Shown here: in pieces, positions 48,629-57,861 of the stretch | Layout: the number at the start of each line of letters is the position of its first letter | Position numbering within the stretch: position 1 is the first letter of the stretch | NCBI RefSeq assembly: GCF_009664365.1 | Contig: NZ_CP044310.1 | Coordinates: forward strand, 4,529,001-4,593,000 | Direction: 5' to 3' | DNA from: Paenibacillus xylanilyticus | GTDB lineage: Bacteria > Bacillota > Bacilli > Paenibacillales > Paenibacillaceae | DNA length: 64,000 nucleotides | Made by a program: the position numbers and the translations under genes | Notes under the pieces: model-generated | What the model saw: only the letters and a program-made list of their open reading frames with translations | Database searches by the model: none | Told to the model about the DNA's origin: nothing

Positions 48629-49771
48629 TTATTGTGCTCCTTTCACTGCGGCTGCCAATACGGCTTGACGCGGCTTTTGCGGGTTAGTGATTTTGTGCTC
48701 ACGAATCATTTCGATGAAACGGTCGAACAGATAGCTGTTATCATAAGGACCTGGCGCTGCTTCCGGGTGGTATTGTACCGAAAACGCTGGGAATGTTTTA
48801 TGTTTCAGACCTTCAATGGTCTTGTCATTATTATTGATGTGTGTAACTTCCAATTCAGTGTTTTTCACTGACTCTTCGTTAACCGTGTAACCGTGATTCT
48901 GGGATGTGATGAAGCAGCGTCCGCTCTCCAGTTCTTTGACTGGGTGATTACCACCGCGGTGTCCGAACTTAAGCTTCTCTGTATCCGCGCCCGCTGCCAG
49001 TGCAAAGAGTTGATGACCGAGGCAAATACCGAAGATCGGATACTCGCCAAGCAGTTCACTGATCATTTTAACGGCATGCGGTACATCTTTTGGATCCCCA
49101 GGACCGTTGGACAGCTGAATTCCGTCCGGGTTAAGACGGCGAATCTCTTCGGCAGTTACATCATGCGGCACGACAACAACGTCACAGTTGCGCTTGCTCA
49201 GTTCACGCAGAATTCCTGTTTTTGCACCGTAGTCTACAAGAACGATACGCTCAGCCGTTCCCGGGCTGTTGTACACATGCTGCGTAGACGTCAGAGGTAC
49301 CTGGTTGCGCAGCTCGGCGATGCTTGTGTCTCCCATCATCTCCAGCAGCTCTTCCACAGGCTTCGATCCTGTTGTGAGAATTCCCTTCATTGTGCCGTGA
49401 TGACGAATCCGGCGAGTCAACATGCGTGTATCAATTTCGCTGATGCCAACGATGCCGTACTCTTTCAGCAGATCATCCAGGCTGTATTCAGCGCGCCAGT
49501 TGCTCGGTACAGTCTCATGACGGCGAACTACGAAACCATGTACGAATGGACGGATGGACTCGAAGTCGTCACGTGTAATGCCGTAGTTACCGATCAGCGG
49601 ATACGTCATGGTTACGATTTGACCGCAATAAGAAGGATCCGAAAGCACCTCTTGATAGCCTGTAATTCCCGTATTAAAAACGACCTCACCTGTTGTTTCA
49701 CCTTCAGCACCGAACGCTTTCCCGGTGAACAGTGTGCCGTCTTCCAACAATAATCTTGCCTGTGCCTGCAT
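48629..49771 (-). CDS. carA: Carbamoyl-phosphate synthase small subunit
   Basis: 380 residues. N-terminal CPSase domain (LLLEDGTLFTGKAFGAEG, GYQEVLSDPSYCGQIV) and a C-terminal class I glutamine amidotransferase with the nucleophile in FGICLGHQL and the His-Glu pair in QYHPEAAPG. It feeds ammonia to carB. AGAGGAG precedes the ATG. A large palindrome lies between its start and pyrC. Confidence 0.97.
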   Translation of the reverse strand: MQAQARLLLEDGTLFTGKAFGAEGETTGEVVFNTGITGYQEVLSDPSYCGQIVTMTYPLIGNYGITRDDFESIRPFVHGFVVRRHETVPSNWRAEYSLDDLLKEYGIVGISEIDTRMLTRRIRHHGTMKGILTTGSKPVEELLEMMGDTSIAELRNQVPLTSTQHVYNSPGTAERIVLVDYGAKTGILRELSKRNCDVVVVPHDVTAEEIRRLNPDGIQLSNGPGDPKDVPHAVKMISELLGEYPIFGICLGHQLFALAAGADTEKLKFGHRGGNHPVKELESGRCFITSQNHGYTVNEESVKNTELEVTHINNNDKTIEGLKHKTFPAFSVQYHPEAAPGPYDNSYLFDRFIEMIREHKITNPQKPRQAVLAAAVKGAQ

Positions 49772-49796
49772 CCCATTTCACTCCTCTGTGTTTATC

Positions 49797-50018
49797 AACG
49801 TTGAATGCATTTCGTTGAACGTGGGGTGCACGTCACGGTAGCGGTGACTTCGTGGACAGAAAGCCCTTCGATCGCTGTTATCCCCAGATTACTCTTTATC
49901 CATTTTTTAAATGGATGTAATCCGGGGATAAAGGCGAACGCTTCGCTTCTTCGGGTCTTTTCTGTCCACTGCGTGTGCTACTTTGGCTCCCAAGTTCAAA
50001 AGCATGACATTCAATGTT
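49797..50018. repeat. 222-bp imperfect palindrome between pyrC and carA
   Basis: The whole gap is one centred inverted repeat. Its outer arms are AACGTTGAATG and CATTCAATGTT. Further in are GTGGACAGAAA/TTTCTGTCCAC and TATCCCCAGATTAC/GTAATCCGGGGATA. The apex is ATCCATTTTTTAAATGGAT (49898-49916). All four share one centre near 49907. Folded, it makes one long rod. It may be a MITE-like or REP-like element, and no open frame of interest lies inside. Confidence 0.85.
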
Positions 50019-50114
50019 GCTTGTTTCGTATGTTTACACTTTCGGCATAAGCAGCCTCAAGTTCGTTGTAAGATTTGTTAAAATAAAGAGTTAATCATTC
50101 ATCTGTTTACTGAT

Positions 50115-51419
50115 TTACTGTTGTACCGTGTTATCCCATACGCTCTTGCCATCCACCCACGTCTGTACCGGCCAGCCTTTCAGCTTCCAGCCTGTAAACG
50201 GTGTGTTTCTTCCTTTGGTAGCAAACGTCGCAGGGTCAACTGCCTGTTCCTGATTCAAATCAATCATGGTCAAGTCTGCAGGTGCTCCCTCTTCCATCCT
50301 GCCTGTATCCAGTCGGAATACCCGTGCCGGATCGGATGTCATGCGTTTAACCAGGAAGTCCAGGCTCCAAATTCCTGTTTCTACAAACTTGGTGTACAGC
50401 AGCGGGAAAGCTGTTTCGAATCCAACGATTCCGAATGGTGCCAGTTCCATGCCTTTGGCTTTCTCCTCTTCACTATGCGGCGCATGATCCGTTACGATCA
50501 TATCCAGCGTTCCGTCCTGCAAGCCTTCAATGCAAGCCTGCACATCACGCGGTGAGCGAAGTGGCGGGTTCATTTTCCAGTTGGCATCCATGCCCGGGAT
50601 GTCCTCGTCGGACAGAACCAGATGATGCGGACACACCTCAGCCGTAACCTTGATGCCGATCGATTTGGCCAGACGAATCAGGCGAACGGATTGTTCCGTA
50701 CTTACGTGGCAGACATGGTAGTGCACCCCTGTTGCTTCCGCAAGAAGGATATCACGGCCAACGTGAATCGCTTCGGATTCATTCGGAATGCCTTTGATAC
50801 CATGGCGCTTGGAGAATTCTCCTTCAGTCACGTATCCACCTACAACCAGAGAGTCGTCTTCGCAGTGAGCGATGACTGGCATATCCATGCTTGCCGCGAG
50901 GCTCATGGCGTCTTTCATCATCTGCGCATTCTGCACGCCTACGCCGTCATCCGTGAATCCGATGGCGCCTGCTTCTTTCAAAGCCGCAAAATCAGTCAGT
51001 TCGCGACCAAGCTCGTTTTTGGTAATGGCCGCATACGGCAGAACTTTTACCAAATCAGCTTCCTTGGCTTTATTCAGAACCAACTTTACTACATCCGGAC
51101 TATCGGTTACGGGTCTTGTGTTTGGCATGCAGGCGATTGTTGTAAAACCACCTTGGGCCGCTGACTTGGCACCTGTCTCGATGGTCTCTTTGTGTTCGAA
51201 ACCAGGTTCACGTAAATGCACGTGCATATCGATCAAGCCCGGAATTACCAATTTGCCTGAAGCATCCGTAACGCTGTGCGCAGATTGTTCTGCTTGCAGG
51301 ACCGCTTCGTCTTCCACACCGACGATCTTTTGGATCTTGCCTTCATTTATAATGATCGTTTTCCGTTCGAGTTCCCCTTGAGCATTCAAAACATTCGCAT
51401 TTTTAATAATCTGTAGCAT
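50115..51419 (-). CDS. pyrC: Dihydroorotase
   Basis: 434 residues, type I dihydroorotase that closes carbamoyl aspartate to dihydroorotate with a zinc centre. Metal ligands are readable: HxH in DMHVHLREPG, His in IAHCEDDSL, His in YHVCHVST, Asp in VTDHAPH. The start motif is LQIIKNANVL. An ATG follows GGAGGGC. Next after pyrB in the operon, with a 124-base gap that shows no strong structure. Confidence 0.97.
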   Translation of the reverse strand: MLQIIKNANVLNAQGELERKTIIINEGKIQKIVGVEDEAVLQAEQSAHSVTDASGKLVIPGLIDMHVHLREPGFEHKETIETGAKSAAQGGFTTIACMPNTRPVTDSPDVVKLVLNKAKEADLVKVLPYAAITKNELGRELTDFAALKEAGAIGFTDDGVGVQNAQMMKDAMSLAASMDMPVIAHCEDDSLVVGGYVTEGEFSKRHGIKGIPNESEAIHVGRDILLAEATGVHYHVCHVSTEQSVRLIRLAKSIGIKVTAEVCPHHLVLSDEDIPGMDANWKMNPPLRSPRDVQACIEGLQDGTLDMIVTDHAPHSEEEKAKGMELAPFGIVGFETAFPLLYTKFVETGIWSLDFLVKRMTSDPARVFRLDTGRMEEGAPADLTMIDLNQEQAVDPATFATKGRNTPFTGWKLKGWPVQTWVDGKSVWDNTVQQ

Positions 51420-51543
51420 AATTGCCCTCCGCTTCGGTTCTCACCCGGATTCCCTGAGGATCCGAATGATTTGGATTAATCGTTTACTTTACCGTTCTAT
51501 AGAAGATCCGCCCTGTCAGCCTATGACCCATAGCCAGACCCTG

Positions 51544-52458
51544 TTACAGCTTTAATGCGCGTTCCATGACCGCCATGCGAATCGGAACTCCGTTCGCCAT
51601 CTGCGGGAAAATCCGCGATGCTGTACTCTCTACAACCGCGTCGTCAATTTCAACGTTCCGGTTAACAGGAGCAGGGTGCATGATAATGGTGTTTGGATTC
51701 AGGCGTGCCGCCCGTTCTTCCGTCAATCCGTAGTGTTCGCGATAATCCTCTGCCGAGGTAATGAGACCATGCTTGTGGCGTTCCAGTTGAACCCGCAGCA
51801 TCATGACTACATCCGCATTCAGTGCTTCATCCAGACCTACATAAGGAGCGTGCTCTGCCAGTTCCGGTGCTTGCATCGTTTGCGGAGCACAGAAGCGTAC
51901 ATCTGCTCCGAACTTTTGCAGCGCCCACAGGTTCGAGCGTGCAACCCGGCTGTGCATGATGTCACCAATGATCGATACACGCAAGCCTTTCAGCTCACCG
52001 AAGGCTTTTCGCATGGTGTACAGGTCCAGCAATGCCTGGGTAGGATGTTCGTTATTTCCATCTCCCGCATTGACCAGTGGAACATTCACCTTCTGTGCCA
52101 GCTGCTGCAGAACACCTGCTGGTTTCAGCCGAATGACTCCTGCATCAATGCCCATGGATTCAAGTGTTCGTACTGTATCATAGATGGACTCGCCCTTCTC
52201 TACACTTGAAGCTGCTGCGGTGAAGTTCAGTACTTGTGCACCCAGTCGTTTCTCAGCCATCTCGAATGAGAAGCGAGTACGCGTACTGTTCTCGAAGAAC
52301 ATGTTGGCTACAAAGCGTGATTCAAGTACAGGTACCAATTTATCCTTCTGAGCTTCCCAGTGGGCTGCTCTGTTCAGAATCGATTCAATCTCACTGCGAC
52401 TAAGTTCTTTCAGTCCAAGCAAGCTCCGGTCCTTCAATGCTGTCTGTGTAATCATCAT
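51544..52458 (-). CDS. pyrB: Aspartate carbamoyltransferase catalytic chain
   Basis: 304 residues. Condenses carbamoyl phosphate with aspartate, the first committed step of UMP synthesis. The carbamoyl-phosphate motif FENSTRTRFSFE and the aspartate-side HPAPVNRNVEI and HPTQALLDL are intact. No regulatory chain (pyrI) is present, as is normal in bacilli. It overlaps the pyrR stop by 4 bases. Confidence 0.97.
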   Translation of the reverse strand: MMITQTALKDRSLLGLKELSRSEIESILNRAAHWEAQKDKLVPVLESRFVANMFFENSTRTRFSFEMAEKRLGAQVLNFTAAASSVEKGESIYDTVRTLESMGIDAGVIRLKPAGVLQQLAQKVNVPLVNAGDGNNEHPTQALLDLYTMRKAFGELKGLRVSIIGDIMHSRVARSNLWALQKFGADVRFCAPQTMQAPELAEHAPYVGLDEALNADVVMMLRVQLERHKHGLITSAEDYREHYGLTEERAARLNPNTIIMHPAPVNRNVEIDDAVVESTASRIFPQMANGVPIRMAVMERALKL

Positions 52459-53018
52459 GCTTGCTCCCCCCGGTTCTGAATGATTTTGACTTCGTCCTGT
52501 CCGTCCGTTTCCATCAGTGCCACTTCAATCTCCTCTGATTTGGAAGTCGGCACGTTTTTGCCGATAAAATCAGGTCGGATCGGAAGTTCCCGGTGTCCGC
52601 GATCCGCGAGTACGGCCAGCTGAATGTTCTGCGGTCTTCCACAGTCCATCAGGGCATCCATCGCTGCACGAATGGTACGACCGGTATAAAGCACATCATC
52701 GAACAAAATCACTTTCTTGTCATGAATCGAAAGTGATTCAGGTGTCATCGTCAACAGTTCCTTGCGATTCGCTTTGTTCTCGTCCAAGCGGTCATCGCGA
52801 TAAGGAGTTACATCCAGTTCTCCCCAGGGGACTTTGGCGCCTTCGATTTCTTCAATCTTCGCGGCGATCCGTTCTGCGAGATAAACGCCCCGCGTACGGA
52901 TACCGACCAGCACACAACCGTCGATCCCTTTGTTTTTTTCCAAAATCTCATGGGCAATCCGTGTTAATGCGCGGCGGATCGCCGTTTCATCCATAATGAC
53001 ATGTGTTTCTGTGCTCAT
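52455..53018 (-). CDS. pyrR: PyrR RNA-binding attenuation protein / UPRTase
   Basis: 187 residues. It is a uracil phosphoribosyltransferase fold with PRPP motif VILFDDVLYTGRTIRAA, and its main job is to bind the leader mRNA when UMP is plentiful and so favour the terminator. The family residues TPYRDD and RGHRELPIRPD are present. First gene of the operon. Its own leader, upstream, carries the target loop and the attenuator. Confidence 0.97.
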   Translation of the reverse strand: MSTETHVIMDETAIRRALTRIAHEILEKNKGIDGCVLVGIRTRGVYLAERIAAKIEEIEGAKVPWGELDVTPYRDDRLDENKANRKELLTMTPESLSIHDKKVILFDDVLYTGRTIRAAMDALMDCGRPQNIQLAVLADRGHRELPIRPDFIGKNVPTSKSEEIEVALMETDGQDEVKIIQNRGEQA

Positions 53019-53080
53019 GCGTTCAGCCTCCTCAGGATTTCCCTCCAGATCATGGCCCCGTGACAGGAGAACAAAAAAGA

Positions 53081-53111
53081 CTCCTTGCCGTGTTTATTGG
53101 CAAGGAGTCTC
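53081..53111 (-). terminator. PyrR-controlled attenuator in the pyr leader
   Basis: Minus strand: GACTCCTTGCC pairs with GGCAAGGAGTC, a perfect 11-bp stem, then TTTTTT. Its CCTTGCC half can instead pair with GGCAAGG next to the PyrR loop, giving the antiterminator. Confidence 0.92.
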
Positions 53112-53195
53112 CGAACTTCAGACCGCTCTGAAGAAAGTTTACTCTCGGGATGCACCGTTATATTGCCGCAGCAAAAAACGATGTATCGTTCACGT

Positions 53196-53218
53196 TACCT
53201 TGCCAGTCTCACGGGACT
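53196..53218 (-). promoter_or_regulatory. PyrR-binding loop and antiterminator arm
   Basis: Minus strand AGTCCCGTGAGACT (53205-53218), matching the known PyrR RNA consensus. It is followed by GGCAAGG, which is complementary to the attenuator's first arm. This is the full switch of a PyrR-regulated leader. Confidence 0.92.
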
Positions 53219-53300
53219 GATTTAAAGGTGCTATTCATGTCGAACATACTGAAGTGCCTCACAGGGCGCTATTGATCAATATGCTCGTTTATCTTCATGA

Positions 53301-53329
53301 ATTATGACAGAAAGACAACCCCCTGTCAA
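53301..53329 (-). promoter_or_regulatory. Sigma-A promoter of the pyr operon
   Basis: Minus strand: TTGACA, exactly 17 bp, CATAAT. The start would be near 53294, giving a leader of about 275 bases that contains the PyrR switch. The rest of the 660-base gap up to the next gene has no other supported feature except the plus-strand candidate promoter. Confidence 0.85.
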
Positions 53330-53615
53330 CACCTCACCTTAGCAGGCGAACTCCCCTGCTGTATTCCCTTTAGAATCAACAGGTCGGCTGAAAAACATCC
53401 ATGCACATCACATTTCATTCATTACTCATAATTATACAATATTTCTGTATATTTATCCATAAGTATTTGCAAACTTGAATCGATCCAATATAACCCTTCT
53501 GTTTTATAGCTGCTTATATTACAGGAAATATCGATTATTTACGCAAGAACGGGGTAAACAACTTTAATGCAAGCCCGTTCACATTCCGTACATAGGAACC
53601 GATATACATAAAGAT

Positions 53616-53646
53616 TTGTATCTTCCTGAGATGGGAATGATATAAA
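53616..53646 (+). promoter_or_regulatory. Candidate promoter of the YhgE/Pip gene
   Basis: TTGTAT, a 19-bp spacer, TATAAA with an upstream TG (extended -10). The spacer is a bit long, so this is tentative. Confidence 0.45.
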
Positions 53647-53678
53647 ACCTGGAATTCGATTTGAATTAGGAGGACATC

Positions 53679-56354
53679 ATGCGTAACATATGGCAAATTT
53701 ACAAAACGGACTGGCTTCACATTTTAAAAGTACCCACCGGCATATTCTTAATTGTAGCCATTATTTTACTGCCCGGGGTGTATGACTGGGTCAACGTTAA
53801 ATCGGTGTGGGACCCGTACAGTAACACTCAAGGAATCAAAATCGCGGTGACCACGGAGGATCAGGGAGCAACCGTCGCTGGAACGACGGTTAATATAGGA
53901 GACGAATTAGTGACCAGCCTGAAGCAGAATCATAAGCTGGGTTGGACATTTGTGGATCAGACGAAGGCCAGCCGTGGTGTGCAGACGGGTGAGTATTATG
54001 CAAGTCTGCTTATCCCAAGTGACTTTTCATCCAAAATCACCGGTATTGTCGATGGGAAACTGGAACGTCCTGAAGTCGTCTATACCGTGAATGAGAAAGT
54101 CAATGCCATCGCTCCCAAAATCACGGGATCAGGCGTCTCTTCTATTACAACGCAAATTAATGAAAGTTTTACCGAAGCGGTCAGCGAGGCCGTATTAACC
54201 AAATTAAAAGAAGCTGGTGTGGAGATCGATGCACAGCTACCTACCCTGCGCAAGATGGAAAATGGAATCTTTACCTTGGAAAAGAATCTGCCTGCCATAC
54301 AGTCTGCGGGACAAAAAGTGCTGGAAGTCGAAAAGGCAATGCCGGAAATCGTCAAAGAAGCCCAAAAGATTGTTGAAGTCGAGAAACGATTGCCTGAAAT
54401 TAATGAAGCGGCACAGTATATCCTTAAGGTTCAACAATACTGGCCACAGATTATGAATGCTTCTGCTGAGGTGCTAGCCATACAGGAGCGAATTCCGGAT
54501 ATTCGAAAAGCAGTCGAACGTATCCAAGAAGTGGACGAACATTTTGGTGAAGTATCCGGTGTCATTGATACAGCTTTAACCAAAACGGATAAGGCTCTTA
54601 CTATCGTAACCGCTGCTCAAGATAAACTCGTCACTGTCTCAGGCATCACCGAAAAAGGAGTAGAACTCACTGAAGGCATGAATCGTTTCGTGGATGCCAG
54701 TGAAGAAGCATTTCAGACCATCGGACCCGTGATCCGGCAAAATCTATTGCTGGTGCAGCAGATTGCAAGTGCTGGCGGAGATTTGTTTGATCGACTTCAA
54801 GGTACGGACCTTAGCGCACTCCCTACAGCAGACGAACTGGACCGCATAGCTGTTCGGCTTGCCGTTGCCGTAAAATTGGTTGACGGTATGGCCGACCTAT
54901 TGGGCAAGATGGACAATCTTCTTCCAAACCATCCGTTAGCCGATAAAATCACCAGATTGAATACCCTATCGGACAAATTACAGCTGCAAATGAAGCTTGC
55001 CGGTATCATCAGCGATGCATTACGTCGCAATACCACTCCACCAGCTGATATTGTTGCTCAGCTGAGCACGTTATCAGAGGAGATCAACAGCGGTGTGAAC
55101 CAAATCCTTGGAGCGTATGATGCTGAAATTGAGCCTGCTCTTACTACCGGAGCAGATAAACTAAGATCTATTCTCTCGGCATCAGCAGATACATTACAAG
55201 GTGCCCAAGACAAATTACCGGATGTAGCGGACATCCTGTCAGCTACCAAGGAAGGAATTACTTTTGGACAGACGGAATTAAGAAAAATCCAAAGCGATCT
55301 GCCCCAAATACAGAACAAGATTCATGAAATCGCCCAGACATTGCAAAGTAAAAGTGAAGCTTTCATTCAGGCACTGAACACCGTAGCGCCTTTCATTCAG
55401 AATGACCTGCCCAAAGTCGGGTCAAAGCTGAACGAAGCAGCCGATTTTGTCCGCAACGATCTGCCTCAGGCGGAAAAGCAGATTGGCAGAGCATCCGACT
55501 TTGTACAACATCAATTGCCAGAGGTTGAAAAAGGCGTGCACCGCGTTGCCACACTTGTGCGAGAGGACCTGCCGGACCTGGAAAGTGCCATCAGCAAGGC
55601 GGCAGATAAACTCAGAGAGGTCGAAGGCAATAATCAATTTGCCGAACTTGCCAAACTGCTACGCGGGGATATTGAGGAAGAGAGTGCCTTTCTTGCGAGT
55701 CCCGTTCAGATCAAGGAAAATCAATTGTACCCGATTCCTAACTACGGATCGGCCATGTCGCCATTCTACGGCGTACTGTCCCTGTGGGTCGGCTCCACGC
55801 TCCTGATTTCCCTGCTTCGGGCTGAGGCAGAAAATCCGGAAGGCAAGTTCCGAGGGTACCAATTGTACCTTGGACGTTTGGGTACGTTCCTGACTATAGG
55901 GTTGCTTCAGGCGGTGTGCGTAACGGTGGGAGATATGCTGATTCTCGGAACATATGTGGCAGATAAAATATGGTTTGTCCTGTTTGCCATGTTGGTAAGC
56001 GCCGTGTTTGTCACCATTACTTACACCCTGTTGTCCGTCTTCGGAAACATTGGAAAAGGAATTGCGATTATATTCATGGTGTTTCAGTTCTCAAGCTCGG
56101 GAGGAACCTTCCCAATCAGCATGACGTCTCCCTTCTTCCAGGCATTGAACCCGTTTATGCCCTTCACGTATGCGATCAGCCTACTTCGTGAATCCGTGGG
56201 TGGCATTTTGTGGCAGACTGCTCTAATGGATATTCTATGGCTGTGTATATTTATAGCACTTAGTCTTATTCTGGCACTGGTGCTGAAACGTCCGCTTAGC
56301 AGTCTCACCAAGCGTTCAGCCGAGAATGCAAAGAAGACCAAAATCATCGCCTGA
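53679..56354 (+). CDS. YhgE/Pip domain membrane protein with internal repeats
   Basis: 891 residues. A short N-terminal membrane helix (FLIVAIILLPGVYDWVNV) and the YhgE/Pip N-domain (about residues 1-170) are followed by a long extracytoplasmic region. A C-terminal ABC-2-like membrane block of about six helices runs from residue 680. The middle is made of helical repeats of about 22 residues, each starting with a proline: LPAIQ, MPEIV, LPEIN, WPQIM, IPDIR near 205-300, then LPQIQ, LPKVG, LPQAE, LPEVE, LPDLE near 540-660. The family resembles phage-infection and type VII secretion-linked proteins. Perfect TTAGGAGG before the ATG. Confidence 0.9.
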   Translation: MRNIWQIYKTDWLHILKVPTGIFLIVAIILLPGVYDWVNVKSVWDPYSNTQGIKIAVTTEDQGATVAGTTVNIGDELVTSLKQNHKLGWTFVDQTKASRGVQTGEYYASLLIPSDFSSKITGIVDGKLERPEVVYTVNEKVNAIAPKITGSGVSSITTQINESFTEAVSEAVLTKLKEAGVEIDAQLPTLRKMENGIFTLEKNLPAIQSAGQKVLEVEKAMPEIVKEAQKIVEVEKRLPEINEAAQYILKVQQYWPQIMNASAEVLAIQERIPDIRKAVERIQEVDEHFGEVSGVIDTALTKTDKALTIVTAAQDKLVTVSGITEKGVELTEGMNRFVDASEEAFQTIGPVIRQNLLLVQQIASAGGDLFDRLQGTDLSALPTADELDRIAVRLAVAVKLVDGMADLLGKMDNLLPNHPLADKITRLNTLSDKLQLQMKLAGIISDALRRNTTPPADIVAQLSTLSEEINSGVNQILGAYDAEIEPALTTGADKLRSILSASADTLQGAQDKLPDVADILSATKEGITFGQTELRKIQSDLPQIQNKIHEIAQTLQSKSEAFIQALNTVAPFIQNDLPKVGSKLNEAADFVRNDLPQAEKQIGRASDFVQHQLPEVEKGVHRVATLVREDLPDLESAISKAADKLREVEGNNQFAELAKLLRGDIEEESAFLASPVQIKENQLYPIPNYGSAMSPFYGVLSLWVGSTLLISLLRAEAENPEGKFRGYQLYLGRLGTFLTIGLLQAVCVTVGDMLILGTYVADKIWFVLFAMLVSAVFVTITYTLLSVFGNIGKGIAIIFMVFQFSSSGGTFPISMTSPFFQALNPFMPFTYAISLLRESVGGILWQTALMDILWLCIFIALSLILALVLKRPLSSLTKRSAENAKKTKIIA

Positions 56355-56443
56355 TTCAACTGAAAGAACCCTCTGCATCGTGCTGCAGACGGTTTTTGCT
56401 TTGCCCAGGATTCACCCATTGAATTACACATTGAATTCAAAGA

Positions 56444-56492
56444 AAGAGAGACAAGCCGAGTGGATATCATATCCATATGGCTTGCCTCTCTT
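56444..56492. terminator. Long bidirectional terminator
   Basis: GAGAG-CAAGCC-GGATAT and its complement around CAT form a long stem with mismatches, T/C-rich on both sides. It ends the YhgE/Pip gene and the convergent glycolipid-type operon. Confidence 0.7.
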
Positions 56493-56504
56493 TTACTATT
56501 CGCA

Positions 56505-57806
56505 TCAATTCGCAGTCTGAGCCTGCTGCAATTGTTCGTATGACTGTTTGATCGTGGTCAGTGTTTCTACATGACGGTAGATATTATTCGATGCCATCAC
56601 CAGTACGCTAATTAAAAGTAATCCGAGCACTATTTTTTTGCCGATCCCTGGACGAAGACCAATCACCCACCCTCCACCGAGCAGGAAAAAAGCAAACAGA
56701 TAGTGACCAGCATACAGGTACATATCATATTGGAACACAGCCAGCCCGAATCCAACTACGATATGCAGCAGAAATGCAAACAAAATATAGGGTGCAAGAG
56801 TCCACACTTCCCGTTCACGAATTCCCTTGATGAACCCAATCAGCGCCAGCAGCAAAATCAAGATACCGACAAGCTGAACATGAATCGGGTTGGAGCGGGA
56901 CAAATCCGTTACAAAAGCGACCAGCCCCGGATCCAGCAAATGAACTTTGGGAGAAAGCATCGGATTAATCGTCAGCAGAGTCAGTGCCTTCCAATGCGCT
57001 GCAAACTGGAAAGGCGTAGCATAGCTGGTACCTCCATTCTGAATTCCGAGCAGCCAATTGCTAACCCAGCTTCTTCCCCCAAATGCGATATACTGAATAC
57101 CTGTCAATACGATAATGAAGGCGACCGCCAGTGCCATGATTCCAATATACTTTTTCCACGAGGAAGCCTTACGCCAGGTACGCCAATTGAAAAACATAGC
57201 AGCAGCCAAAGGAACAATGTTCGTTGAGGTCAGTCCAAAATTAATCGTTGCAATCAGGGCATTTGGCACATAGCGCACTTCATCCCGTTCACGTGTATAT
57301 TGCAAATAAAGAACGGACCATAGGATAAAGAACTGCACATACGGATAGGAATCCGGAATAAGTGCTGTAAACATCAAATATGAACTGAATCCGAATAGCA
57401 CCGCGAAGAGCAGTGGTACTGCGATCTGTCTATCCTTTTGGTTGAGAAAAATAAAGACCAGCACTACAGACCCAGCATTGATCAGGGATTGCAAAATGAG
57501 GAAGAACCAATTCCCTCCCAGCAACTGCGATACTGCACCAAGCGTGACGACAAGAAATGATATTAACGGATGAATAACCGAAGAACTGTTGGCCCCATAG
57601 TACATGGACGGATCAAAGTTAAATAAATTCAGTGGAAAATGTTGTGTATTAAACGGGGTATATGCTCCAAGTACCTGTGACTGATCCGCCATGTACAGAA
57701 CATAAGGCACGTTCATCAGTGCGTAAAAAAGAGCAAATCCCGCGAACAGGCATAGTGCCGTCCAATTCGTTTTGCGATCATACCATATGTAGTCCAGAAA
57801 TTTCAT
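56505..57806 (-). CDS. Polytopic membrane protein, GT-C-like topology
   Basis: 433 residues with about 11 hydrophobic helices. After the first helix comes a long outside loop (DQSQVLGAYTPFNTQHFPLN and FDPSMYYGANSSSVIHP), the place where GT-C glycosyltransferases that use polyprenyl-phosphate sugars keep their catalytic acid residues. I recognise no named family. It is the last gene of the UbiA/HAD/EamA operon, just before the terminator, and would be the natural transferase, but that is inference from topology and position. Confidence 0.7.
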   Translation of the reverse strand: MKFLDYIWYDRKTNWTALCLFAGFALFYALMNVPYVLYMADQSQVLGAYTPFNTQHFPLNLFNFDPSMYYGANSSSVIHPLISFLVVTLGAVSQLLGGNWFFLILQSLINAGSVVLVFIFLNQKDRQIAVPLLFAVLFGFSSYLMFTALIPDSYPYVQFFILWSVLYLQYTRERDEVRYVPNALIATINFGLTSTNIVPLAAAMFFNWRTWRKASSWKKYIGIMALAVAFIIVLTGIQYIAFGGRSWVSNWLLGIQNGGTSYATPFQFAAHWKALTLLTINPMLSPKVHLLDPGLVAFVTDLSRSNPIHVQLVGILILLLALIGFIKGIREREVWTLAPYILFAFLLHIVVGFGLAVFQYDMYLYAGHYLFAFFLLGGGWVIGLRPGIGKKIVLGLLLISVLVMASNNIYRHVETLTTIKQSYEQLQQAQTAN

Positions 57807-57861
57807 GCATTCACATCCAATATGTCATTTTTCAAAATTCGCCGTATACTTCCTATCCGTA

